A DNA stretch of 38,936 bases from Chloroflexota bacterium (lineage in GTDB: Bacteria > Chloroflexota > Dehalococcoidia > Lucifugimonadales > UBA3495), in contig JAPPMU010000015.1 of NCBI GenBank assembly GCA_028873965.1, forward strand, positions 1 through 38,936, in the 5' to 3' direction. The translations under genes and the position numbers were made by a program. Positions 31,946-38,936 of this stretch are shown here, piece by piece (the first letter of the stretch is position 1; every line of letters begins with the position of its first letter). The notes beneath the pieces are model-generated. The model searched no databases. It saw only the letters and a program-made list of their open reading frames with translations, and had not been told where the DNA came from.

Positions 31946-33508
31946 TCAGGAACGGTTGGTGGCGTAGGGCAGGTGCTCGCCGATGTAGCCGACGATGAAG
32001 GTGTCCGTTACGTCGTCCTTGTCAAAATATATTTGCAGTCCGCCGCTGGAACCGCGGTAGGTCAAGTGACGTTCAATGGTCACCTGCCGTCCCTGCTCTT
32101 GGTCGCTGAAGGAGCGTTTGTCGCCGTAGCGGGACATGGTGAAGGATGACTCGCCATTGGCGTGAGTCCAGCCGGTGAGGCCGTTGAAGTAGTTGTCCCA
32201 GGGGCCGATGCCACCTCCGGGAGTGTTGTGCCAGGCCTGGGCCAGTTTGTTGATGGCGTCCAGCGCGGCGACGATTTCAGTTCCGCTGGGCCTGGGCTTT
32301 CCATAGTCGGGCAATGTTTTGTCCCAGTTGGTCAGAAAACGCAGCCGGGAGAACTGACCCGGGCTGGTGACAGCGTTCAGCACGGTGGCGTAGCGGTTGC
32401 TATCAGCAATCGATTCCGGCGATGGGTCGTCATCCTCGTCAGGCTGATTGTTGACATCGTAGCTTTCGTATTGCGCCAGCCGCTCCCGGAGTTCCGCGAT
32501 CGTGCCTTTGGCTTCCTGGAGCTGGTCCTCAAGGACGTAGATGCGCTGCTGAGCCGCCACGCTGTCTGAAGCCGGCGCCTCATCGGACGGGGCGGCCGGC
32601 GCAGCAGTGGATTCAACAAGAACGTCGGCTACTTCTTTGGCGTCCGTCAGTACTGAAATTGACAGCATGATCGAGGCGGACTCCAGGACTTTCAACAAAT
32701 CGATGGCATTGCGGCCGGCGATATTGCCGACGTCGTGTTCGCGTTCCGCGCTGATGCCAGCCTCCGCTTCAGCGCAGTCGGTTTCCGCTAAACGCAGGCG
32801 GATGCCGTTGGCGTCGGCATAGCGGGAGAAAAGCGCAATCTTGGCGCGTACCCACGGCCCCAACTGATCGTCGGGCAACTCGCGACTGATGGCTATCTGC
32901 TCGGAGGCATTGATCGGGACCACAGAGGCCCAATCGCTATAGCCGTCCGCCATTTCCCGAAATTCCGCTTCCCGCTGACCGTCTTCGGTGAGAACGATTA
33001 CAGCATCGTGGATGTCGAACAGGTCGTCGATAGCCGCCACGGTTGGTGCGCCAGTGCCGGCCGCCGGTTGCCGGGAGCGGTCGGCGCTGACGGACGTAAT
33101 CACCCGCTCCAGCCCGACGAGGCCAGCCTTGTCATCCCAAGGTAATTCGGCGCTCCTTATCGTATCGGGCACGGACGTGACCGCTATCAATCGTCCGGGC
33201 GGCCGTTCCGTCTCCGCCGCGCCGTAGGTCACTACATAACCGGCGTAAGGTTCCGCGCCGTCCAGAGGCTCATGGTTAACGCTGACCAGTTGCACCTGTT
33301 TGTAGGCGCCGGTGCTAAGCTTGGCAATGCGGATGGTGAGAGCGTCGCCTTTCCATTCGCGGAAGGGCAGCGATCCGCCCAGTTCGCGGCGGGCCTGTCC
33401 CTGATAGGCGCCGGCGTGAGCGATGGCCCATTCACGGGCAAGGCGGTCGGCGTTGCGCACCTGGTTCTGGCTGTCGAGTATGACGGTTTGCTGGGTTATG
33501 GTTGCCAT
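31946..33508 (-). CDS. Large protein of unknown function with a coiled coil and a conserved-looking C-terminal domain
   Basis: A 520-residue protein that I cannot assign. Residues about 1-300 look globular and mixed alpha/beta, starting with NADRLAREWAIAHAGAYQGQ and including VQLVSVNHEPLDG. Residues about 318-349 are a coiled coil (IYVLEDQLQEAKGTIAELRE). An acidic linker follows, then a C-terminal domain (about 385-515) with a Gly/Trp-rich GGGIGPWDNYFNGLTGWTHA and a beta-rich end IYFDKDDVTDTFIVGYIGEHLPY, which reads like the closing strands of RelE/ParE-sized folds; that is only an impression. No membrane helix. It is divergent from the LLM gene across a shared palindromic promoter region. 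Confidence 0.65.
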   Translation of the reverse strand: MATITQQTVILDSQNQVRNADRLAREWAIAHAGAYQGQARRELGGSLPFREWKGDALTIRIAKLSTGAYKQVQLVSVNHEPLDGAEPYAGYVVTYGAAETERPPGRLIAVTSVPDTIRSAELPWDDKAGLVGLERVITSVSADRSRQPAAGTGAPTVAAIDDLFDIHDAVIVLTEDGQREAEFREMADGYSDWASVVPINASEQIAISRELPDDQLGPWVRAKIALFSRYADANGIRLRLAETDCAEAEAGISAEREHDVGNIAGRNAIDLLKVLESASIMLSISVLTDAKEVADVLVESTAAPAAPSDEAPASDSVAAQQRIYVLEDQLQEAKGTIAELRERLAQYESYDVNNQPDEDDDPSPESIADSNRYATVLNAVTSPGQFSRLRFLTNWDKTLPDYGKPRPSGTEIVAALDAINKLAQAWHNTPGGGIGPWDNYFNGLTGWTHANGESSFTMSRYGDKRSFSDQEQGRQVTIERHLTYRGSSGGLQIYFDKDDVTDTFIVGYIGEHLPYATNRS

Positions 33509-33565
33509 CGGTCTAACCTCATCGAAGATACTGCATCACGAACGACCTACTATACGTAAGTCGGG

Positions 33566-33594
33566 TTGCCGCCGGATTATATCGTCCATATAAT
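33566..33594 (+). promoter_or_regulatory. Promoter of the LLM oxidoreductase gene
   Basis: TTGCCG (33566-33571), a 17-base spacer and a perfect TATAAT (33589-33594). Transcription would start about 95 bases before the ATG at 33697. Confidence 0.6.
33576..33594. promoter_or_regulatory. Palindrome with back-to-back -10 boxes in the divergent region
   Basis: ATTATAT (33576-33582), CGTCC, ATATAAT (33588-33594): a perfect 7-base inverted repeat. Each arm is a TATAAT, one on each strand (minus at 33576-33581, plus at 33589-33594), so one bound protein could control both the 520-residue gene and the LLM gene. Confidence 0.5.
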
Positions 33595-33696
33595 GCGGCT
33601 ATCATCACTCAAAGCAATTGGCACGGAGAAATGGCGAGCCGTCTGACCTTCCGTGCCTGCGCCCAGCCCCGTCAATGCACAGGAGGAGGCTCCCCA

Positions 33697-34869
33697 ATGG
33701 CATTACCCGACCGCTTGAAGTTTGGCATCTTTATGGGCCCATTCCACCGCGCCGGCGAAAACCCGACCCTGGCGCTGGAACGCGACATGGAACTGGTGCA
33801 GTGGCTGGACTACCTGGGTTTCGACGAAGCCTGGATTGGCGAACATCACAGCGCGGGATGGGAAATCATCTCCTCGCCGGAGATCTTCATCGGAGTGGCC
33901 GCCGACCGCACCAAGCACATCAAGCTGGGCACCGGCGTCGTCAGCCTGCCGTATCACCACCCCTTCATGGTGGCCAACTGGATGACCCAGCTCGACCACA
34001 TGACGCGCGGCCGCGTAATGCTGGGCGTGGGTCCCGGCGCCCTTCCCGGCGACGCGTACATGATGGGCATCGACCCCACCAAGCAGCGGCTGCGCATGGA
34101 CGAAGCCCTGGGCGTCATCATGCGCCTGTTCACCGAGAAAGAACCCATCACGCACAAGAGCGACTGGTTCGAGCTCAACGAGGCCATGCTCCAGTTGCGC
34201 CCCTACCAGACCCCGCACATGCCCATTTCGGTCGCCTCGGTCCAGACGCCGTCCGGCGTCGCATTGGCCGGCAAGCACGGCGCGTCGGTGCTGACCATCA
34301 CCACGCCCCGCGACCCGAAGGCGCCCCAGGGGCTCGAGCTGAGCGAACTGTGGGACATCTGCGAGGAATCGGCCGCGGAGCACGATCAGACGGTTGACCG
34401 CTTCGAGTGGCGCATGGTTCTACCGGTGCACTTGGCCGACACGCGCAAAGAGGCGTTTGAGCAGGCGCGCATCGGCGCCGGCCGCTACCAGCGCGAGTAT
34501 TTCGAGCACACCATGGGCCGGCCGCAGGTCGTGGACGGGCCGCCAGACAAGATCATCGATGTCATGGCCGAGCGCGGCGCATGGATCATCGGCACGCCTG
34601 ACGACTGCATAGAGGGCATCAAGCGACTGGAGGAGCGCAGCGGCGGTTTCGGCGCGTTCATGGTGCAAACGGTGGACTGGGCCGCCCGCGAACACATGCT
34701 GCACAGTTACGAGCTCATGGCCCGCCACGTCATGCCCCACTTCCAGGGCAGCGCGCAGGCGACCATCGCGTCCAACACATGGGCCTACGAACGTCACGAG
34801 ACGCTGCAGGCCGGGCGAGGCCGAGCCCTCGAGCGGGCGCGGGAAGACTACACCAACCGGAACGCCTAG
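33697..34869 (+). CDS. LLM class flavin-dependent oxidoreductase (luciferase-like)
   Basis: A 390-residue TIM-barrel flavin monooxygenase of the bacterial luciferase-like family, which uses reduced FMN or F420. Family blocks are LKFGIFMGPFHRAGENPTLAL, GFDEAWIGEHHSAGWEI, HIKLGTGVVSLPYHHPFMVA, LDHMTRGRVMLGVGPGALPGD and, near the C-terminus, IIGTPDDCIEGIKRLEERSGGFGAFM. The EHHSAGW stretch is typical of the alkanal/limonene monooxygenase-like branch. The substrate is unknown. I start at ATG 33697 because a perfect AGGAGG stands about 8 bases before it; the in-frame ATG at 33631 has none. A terminator follows at 34892. Confidence 0.9.
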   Translation: MALPDRLKFGIFMGPFHRAGENPTLALERDMELVQWLDYLGFDEAWIGEHHSAGWEIISSPEIFIGVAADRTKHIKLGTGVVSLPYHHPFMVANWMTQLDHMTRGRVMLGVGPGALPGDAYMMGIDPTKQRLRMDEALGVIMRLFTEKEPITHKSDWFELNEAMLQLRPYQTPHMPISVASVQTPSGVALAGKHGASVLTITTPRDPKAPQGLELSELWDICEESAAEHDQTVDRFEWRMVLPVHLADTRKEAFEQARIGAGRYQREYFEHTMGRPQVVDGPPDKIIDVMAERGAWIIGTPDDCIEGIKRLEERSGGFGAFMVQTVDWAAREHMLHSYELMARHVMPHFQGSAQATIASNTWAYERHETLQAGRGRALERAREDYTNRNA

Positions 34870-34891
34870 AGCCCAAGGCTTCGGCAATGAG

Positions 34892-34937
34892 AGCCACCGG
34901 GACATCGCCTCGTCAAGTTCCGGTGGCTGATTGTTTG
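34892..34937 (+). terminator. Terminator of the LLM gene
   Basis: A 12-bp stem with one G-T pair (34892-34903 with 34917-34928), a 13-base loop, followed by GATTGTTTG. The stem is very stable; the T-run is weak. Confidence 0.7.
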
Positions 34938-34983
34938 AAAACGCCACAAAAGACGAGTACCGGCGCGACAGGAGGACAGAATC

Positions 34984-35385
34984 ATGGGTAAAGTGATTGA
35001 TAGTGTGATGCGCCTAGTCGAGAGTTTTGTTGACGATCAGGACCGCCGTCGGAAGACTCATTTGATGGTCCAGAGGGCAAAGACCGAACAGCGCACGCTG
35101 TTGTGGCTTGACCAAAACGATGCGGACGCATACCGCGAGATTTTGCAGAAAATTGCGAGCATAGAATCCGAAAGAGCAGATCCCCAATCCACCGGCCAAT
35201 TGCAGGCTCTTTTAGAGACACGCAATTATCTTGAGGGGAAGGCGAAACACAACCAGCGCATGAACACAGATGCGCTTAGGCTAGAGCGCAACAACCTAAA
35301 GCTTCAGCAGAAGCAAATCAGATTAGAAGAAGATCGGATAAAGGATGAGAAAGATCAGATCAAACGCAGATCTCGTCTCCTATGA
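34984..35385 (+). CDS. Basic coiled-coil protein, unknown function
   Basis: A 133-residue, almost entirely helical, charged protein. Residues about 80-130 (RLERNNLKLQQKQIRLEE and following) form a Lys/Glu/Gln-rich coiled coil. No anchor or enzyme motif is visible. The ATG at 34984 has GGAGG in the sequence just before it. Codon use is clearly more AT-rich than in the adjacent genes (AAG/AAA, AGA, ATA codons), which suggests recent acquisition or a different origin. A 72-base gap separates it from the hydrolase gene, which has its own strong ribosome binding site. Confidence 0.6.
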   Translation: MGKVIDSVMRLVESFVDDQDRRRKTHLMVQRAKTEQRTLLWLDQNDADAYREILQKIASIESERADPQSTGQLQALLETRNYLEGKAKHNQRMNTDALRLERNNLKLQQKQIRLEEDRIKDEKDQIKRRSRLL

Positions 35386-35457
35386 CCGTGTCAGGTCTAA
35401 TTGCCGTGGCAGGGCGACACACGCCTTGCACCAAGCCACTAGAATAGGAGGCCCCAC

Positions 35458-37422
35458 ATGCCACTGCATCCGCAAGCGCAAGAGGTTATCAACGCAACCC
35501 GAGCCTTGGGTTTGCCGCCAGCCAACACCGTTACTCCGGCCGAAGCTCGGGCCAACGCGGCCAAGCGGCCCCGAGCGCCCGGCCCCGAGGTGGGCAAAGT
35601 CCAGGATCGTAGCGTTCCAGGACCGGCGGGCGACGTGCCCGTGCGCATCTACACACCGCAAGGTGATGGACCCTTCCCGATCCTCGTGTGGTATCACGGC
35701 GGCGGTTGGGTCGTGGGCAACCTGGACTCTGCCGACGGCACGGCGCGCCATTTGTGCGCCGGCTCCCGCTGCGTGGTGGTATCCGTGGACTACCGTCTGT
35801 CTCCGGAAGCCAAGTTCCCCGAACCGTTTGATGATTGCTACTACGCCACCATCTGGGCCAGCGACCACGCCGATGAACTCGGCGGCGTGCCCGGGGTAGT
35901 CGCCGTAGGCGGCGATAGCGCCGGCGGCAATCTGGCGGCTGCGGTCAGCATCAAGGCCGCCGAAACCGGCGATTTCCGCGTCAGCCAGCAGCTCCTGGTC
36001 TACCCGGTCACAGACGTCAAGTTCGACACCGGCTCGTATATCGACAACGGGACAGGATACAACCTCGACCGGGAGGTAATGATCTGGTATTGGGACCAGT
36101 ACCTCGCTGATCCCTCCCAGGCTGCCGATCCGCTGGCTGCTCCATTAAAGCTGTCCGCCGATTTCGACGCCATCGACGAACTGGCGCCCGCGCTGATCAT
36201 TACCGCGGAATACGACCCCCTTTGCGACGAAGGCGAGGCCTACGGACGCTTGCTCAACGAGCTGGGCGTGCCGGCGGAAAGCAACCGCTACGACGGGATG
36301 ATCCACGGCTTCTTCAGCATGGCCAGCGTGATGGACACCGCCCGAGATGCCATGGACGACGCTTGCCGGTTCCTGCGCGGCGCGGTGGACGACATGACTG
36401 AGGAGTATCACCGCCGCCATGAGGGCGACCCCGCGGCCATGCGCAAGTTGCTGGATCCCCAGGCGGCCCACGTTCTGGAGCTGTTCGATTCCATGGGCAT
36501 CAAGCCCTTCCAGGAAATGGACGTCAACGAGTGCCGCGAAATCATGAACAACCGGCCCCGCCCCGAAGGTCCTGCTGTCGGCAAGGTCGAGGACCGGATC
36601 ATCCGGAACGAGCATGGCAAGGAACCGGGCGACGTGCCGGTTCGCATCTACACGCCTGCGACCGAAGGTCCGTGGGGCACGCTGGTCTGGTACCACGGCG
36701 GCGGCTGGGTGATCGGCAACGTGGAGACCGCCGACGCCACCGCCCGTGAGCTGTGCGTGGGCGGGAACTGCGTCGTGATCTCAGTCGACTATCGCCTCGC
36801 TCCCGAGTACAAGTTCCCCACGCCTTTTGAGGATTGTCTCACCGCGACCATGTGGGCCATGCACAACGCCGGGGCCCTGGGCAGCCGCTCCGACCTGATC
36901 GCCGTGGGCGGCGACAGCGCCGGCGGTAACCTGGCCGCCGCCGTTTGCCTGGCGCAGGACGATTTCCCGCAACCCCTGGCGTTCCAGTTGCTGGTCTATC
37001 CCGCCACCGACTATGCCTACGATACCCGCTCCTACAACGTCAACGGCCAAGGCATGTTCCTGGAGACCGCCAGCATGCGCTGGTTCTGGGACCATTACAT
37101 CGACAACACCGACCTGTCCGGCTACAACATCTTCGCGTCGCCCGGACGGGCCCGCCTCTCGGCGGACCTGCCTCCCGCCCTGGTGATTACGGCAGAGTTC
37201 GACCCGCTGCGCGACGAAGGCGAGGCCTACGCCGGCGCCCTTGAAGACGCCGGTGTGGAGACTACGCTCATCCGGTACGACGGTGTCATCCACGGGTTCT
37301 TCGGGCTGCCTCACGTCATCGATAAGGGCCGTCAGGCAGTGGACGCCGCCAGCGCCCAGCTGGCCGACGTGTTCGGCGCGGCGCTGAGAGAACCCGACGC
37401 TCTGGCCGCCGCCGACAACTGA
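35458..37422 (+). CDS. Tandem two-domain alpha/beta hydrolase (HSL/esterase family)
   Basis: A 654-residue protein formed by two complete esterase domains of the hormone-sensitive-lipase type in one chain. Domain one (about 1-315) has WYHGGGWVVGN (oxyanion hole), GGDSAGGN with Ser154, Asp253 in TAEYDPLCDEGEAYG, and His283 in DGMIHGFF. Domain two (about 325-654) has WYHGGGWVIGN, GGDSAGGN with Ser487, Asp582 in TAEFDPLRDEGEAYA and His612 in DGVIHGFF. Both triads look intact. The usual family length is about 310, so this is an in-frame duplication and fusion. It hydrolyses short-chain esters or lactones; the substrate is unknown. No signal peptide. AGGAGG precedes the ATG at 35458. The aminotransferase gene follows after 29 bases. 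Confidence 0.9.
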   Translation: MPLHPQAQEVINATRALGLPPANTVTPAEARANAAKRPRAPGPEVGKVQDRSVPGPAGDVPVRIYTPQGDGPFPILVWYHGGGWVVGNLDSADGTARHLCAGSRCVVVSVDYRLSPEAKFPEPFDDCYYATIWASDHADELGGVPGVVAVGGDSAGGNLAAAVSIKAAETGDFRVSQQLLVYPVTDVKFDTGSYIDNGTGYNLDREVMIWYWDQYLADPSQAADPLAAPLKLSADFDAIDELAPALIITAEYDPLCDEGEAYGRLLNELGVPAESNRYDGMIHGFFSMASVMDTARDAMDDACRFLRGAVDDMTEEYHRRHEGDPAAMRKLLDPQAAHVLELFDSMGIKPFQEMDVNECREIMNNRPRPEGPAVGKVEDRIIRNEHGKEPGDVPVRIYTPATEGPWGTLVWYHGGGWVIGNVETADATARELCVGGNCVVISVDYRLAPEYKFPTPFEDCLTATMWAMHNAGALGSRSDLIAVGGDSAGGNLAAAVCLAQDDFPQPLAFQLLVYPATDYAYDTRSYNVNGQGMFLETASMRWFWDHYIDNTDLSGYNIFASPGRARLSADLPPALVITAEFDPLRDEGEAYAGALEDAGVETTLIRYDGVIHGFFGLPHVIDKGRQAVDAASAQLADVFGAALREPDALAAADN

Positions 37423-37451
37423 TCCACGACACCGCAACAGGAGTTACCATC

Positions 37452-38792
37452 ATGGCTGAAACCATCCAGGAACAGTACATCCGAAAGAACCCCCGGTCGC
37501 GGGAACTCCAACCGAACTACCAGGCCCGGTTCCCCTCCGGCAGTCCGGGCCACGACGGCTACACCTCCGACCCGTTCCCCGTAGTCATTGCCCGTGGCAG
37601 CGGCCCGCGCAAGTGGGACATCGACGGCAACGAATACGTAGACTACGGCATGGGATCAGCATCGCTCCTGTTGGGCCACGCGCACCCGGAGGTGGTCGCC
37701 GCGCTGTCCGGCGTGCTGGCTGACGGCGCGCACTTCGGCGCGCCCACCGAGTCGATGCTGGAATGGGGCGAGCGGGTCTGCACCCTCATGCCCTGCGTGG
37801 ACAAGGTCCGTTTCGTGGGGTCGGGCGCGGAAGCCACCATGCTGGCCATGCGCGTGGCTCGCGCCTACACCGGCAAAGAGAAGATCATCCGCTGGGAATC
37901 GCATTACCACGGTTGGCACGATTATGTAATGCCCGGCAACCTTCCTCCCTTCGACGTGCCGGCGTCCATCGGCATACCGCAGGGAACCATCGACTCCATC
38001 ATTGTGCTGCCCACGGACCTCGCCGCGCTGGAGAACGTTCTTAACAGCGACGATAACATCGCCGGCGTCATCACCGAGGCATCCGGCGCGTCCTACGGCA
38101 CGGTGCCCCTGCCCGACGGTTTCCTGGACGGCGTCCGCCGCCTGACCCGGGAACACGGCGTCGTCATGATCCTGGACGAAGTCATCACCGGATTCCGGTG
38201 GGCGCCCGGCGGAGCCCAGGAGCGACTTGGCGTCGATCCTGACCTCTGCACCATGGCCAAGATCATCACCGGCGGATTGCCCGGCGGCGCGGTTGGCGGC
38301 CGTGATGAGGTCATGGCCGTCATGCACCAGACGGGCGACAGCCACCATGACCGTTACGAGCGCGTCCTCCACGGCGGCACCTTCAACGCCAACCCTTACG
38401 CCGCCGCGTCAGGCAACGCCGCCCTCCGCCTGGTCGCCACGGGCGAATACAACGCCCAGGCCGATCTCATGGCCGAGCGTCTGCGCGTCGGACTACGTGA
38501 GGTGGTGGATCGACGCGAGGTCAACGCAACGGTGTACGGTGAAGCCTCCACGTTCCACATGTTCTTCGGCGAGCGCAGCATCGCGGGGATGGACGCTTCC
38601 CGTCTGAAGGACCAGCCCATCGGCATCCAGCGCGCGTTGCGACAGGCTCTACAGGTGCGCGGGGTGGACCTGATGTCCCGCACCAGCGGCGTCCTCTCAG
38701 GCACCCACACCGAGGCCGACATCGACTTCACCATCGAAGCGTTCGACGGCGCCATCGCCGCCATGATGGACGAAGGGCTGGTGCAGCACTAA
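37452..38792 (+). CDS. Class III aminotransferase, glutamate-1-semialdehyde aminomutase-like
   Basis: A 446-residue PLP enzyme. GSGAEATMLAMRVARAYTGKEKII binds the PLP phosphate, EHGVVMILDEVITGFRW carries Asp242, which contacts the pyridine nitrogen, and MAKIITGGLPGGAVGG contains Lys270, the Schiff-base lysine. These are hallmarks of the GSAM/class III family. It could be a GSA aminomutase paralogue or, more likely given the absence of heme genes nearby, an aminotransferase acting on an amino acid or amine. GlnGluGln-type N-terminal residues (ETIQEQYI) differ from HemL. It begins 29 bases after the hydrolase, with CAGGAG upstream, so the two genes are probably co-transcribed. Confidence 0.85.
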   Translation: MAETIQEQYIRKNPRSRELQPNYQARFPSGSPGHDGYTSDPFPVVIARGSGPRKWDIDGNEYVDYGMGSASLLLGHAHPEVVAALSGVLADGAHFGAPTESMLEWGERVCTLMPCVDKVRFVGSGAEATMLAMRVARAYTGKEKIIRWESHYHGWHDYVMPGNLPPFDVPASIGIPQGTIDSIIVLPTDLAALENVLNSDDNIAGVITEASGASYGTVPLPDGFLDGVRRLTREHGVVMILDEVITGFRWAPGGAQERLGVDPDLCTMAKIITGGLPGGAVGGRDEVMAVMHQTGDSHHDRYERVLHGGTFNANPYAAASGNAALRLVATGEYNAQADLMAERLRVGLREVVDRREVNATVYGEASTFHMFFGERSIAGMDASRLKDQPIGIQRALRQALQVRGVDLMSRTSGVLSGTHTEADIDFTIEAFDGAIAAMMDEGLVQH

Positions 38793-38793
38793 T

Positions 38794-38855
38794 CGGGCGC
38801 GTTGCGCCCGTAACTTCCCGTTATCAAAGAAGGGGGGCGCGCAAATGCGGCGCCC
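38794..38855 (+). other. Two consecutive hairpins after the aminotransferase gene
   Basis: CGGGCGC (38794-38800) / GCGCCCG (38804-38810) is a 7-bp stem starting one base after the stop. A second stem GGGCGC (38835-38840) / GCGCCC (38850-38855) follows. Neither has a T-run, so they may protect the 3' end or serve as Rho-type or weak terminators. Confidence 0.45.
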
Positions 38856-38936
38856 ATAGTAGTTTGGATGGTTTGGCCGTTAATAGGCAAAAAAAAAAAA
38901 TTTAAAAAACACCCCCACCAAGACCGGTTTGTTAAA

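Overview
The window is about 38.9 kb of GC-rich bacterial DNA with tightly packed genes and typical sigma-70 promoters (TTGACA/TATAAT types) and AGGAGG-like ribosome binding sites. It has no rRNA, tRNA, CRISPR array, transposase or phage gene that I can see. The gene mix is oxidative and heterotrophic: FAD, molybdenum and flavin (LLM) oxidoreductases, an acyl-CoA mutase, MaoC and EthD-like proteins, duplicated esterases, and a peptide-type ABC importer. With several Uma2/HNH/PD-(D/E)XK nucleases, this fits an aerobic Chloroflexota of the SAR202/Dehalococcoidia type. That placement is an inference from gene content and protein style, not from a marker gene. The last 50 bases turn abruptly A-rich and look like a contig end.

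Layout. 1-6593: an FAD-linked oxidase, a membrane-anchored sulfite-oxidase-fold molybdoprotein, an orphan molybdenum hydroxylase large subunit, a small coiled-coil membrane protein and a carboxymuconolactone decarboxylase-like protein. 6587-8858: an accessory patch with a PD-(D/E)XK nuclease split by one in-frame amber codon and a possible toxin-antitoxin-like pair that includes a HEPN protein. 8895-12312: a duplicated EthD-like protein, RNase HI and an EF-G-like GTPase, closed by a strong terminator. 12378-14004: an HNH protein and a Uma2 nuclease. 14016-16689: a B12-dependent acyl-CoA mutase on the minus strand, divergent from a thioredoxin-like lipoprotein.

16776-20494: a small protein plus methyltransferase, a MaoC-type protein, a YbaK-like protein and two small unknowns, ending in a terminator. 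20516-23659 (minus): a second orphan molybdenum hydroxylase subunit and a pre-Nudix/Nudix hydrolase. 24028-29308: substrate-binding protein, two permeases and a membrane-anchored PQQ-type propeller, with a clear promoter and no ATPase gene. 29396-31876: a trans-aconitate-type methyltransferase, a PaREP1/HEPN-like protein, an epimerase and a 39-codon ORF. 31946-34869: an unknown 520-residue protein divergent from an LLM oxidoreductase. 34984-38792: a coiled-coil protein, a two-headed alpha/beta hydrolase and a class III aminotransferase.

The most notable observation is the thioredoxin-like lipoprotein at 15946-16689. It is read as two ORFs only because of a TGA at 16375-16377. That TGA sits exactly where the first cysteine of a CxxC redox motif belongs (FAPW-TGA-PHC), reading continues in the same frame through the rest of the domain, and the mRNA right after the TGA can form a hairpin that matches the bacterial SECIS rules. 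I read it as a UxxC selenoprotein. Second, the acyl-CoA mutase carries Phe and Gln at the two positions that are Tyr and Arg in methylmalonyl-CoA mutase, which is the isobutyryl-CoA mutase signature. Third, the nuclease with its single amber stop keeps complete catalytic residues beyond the stop.
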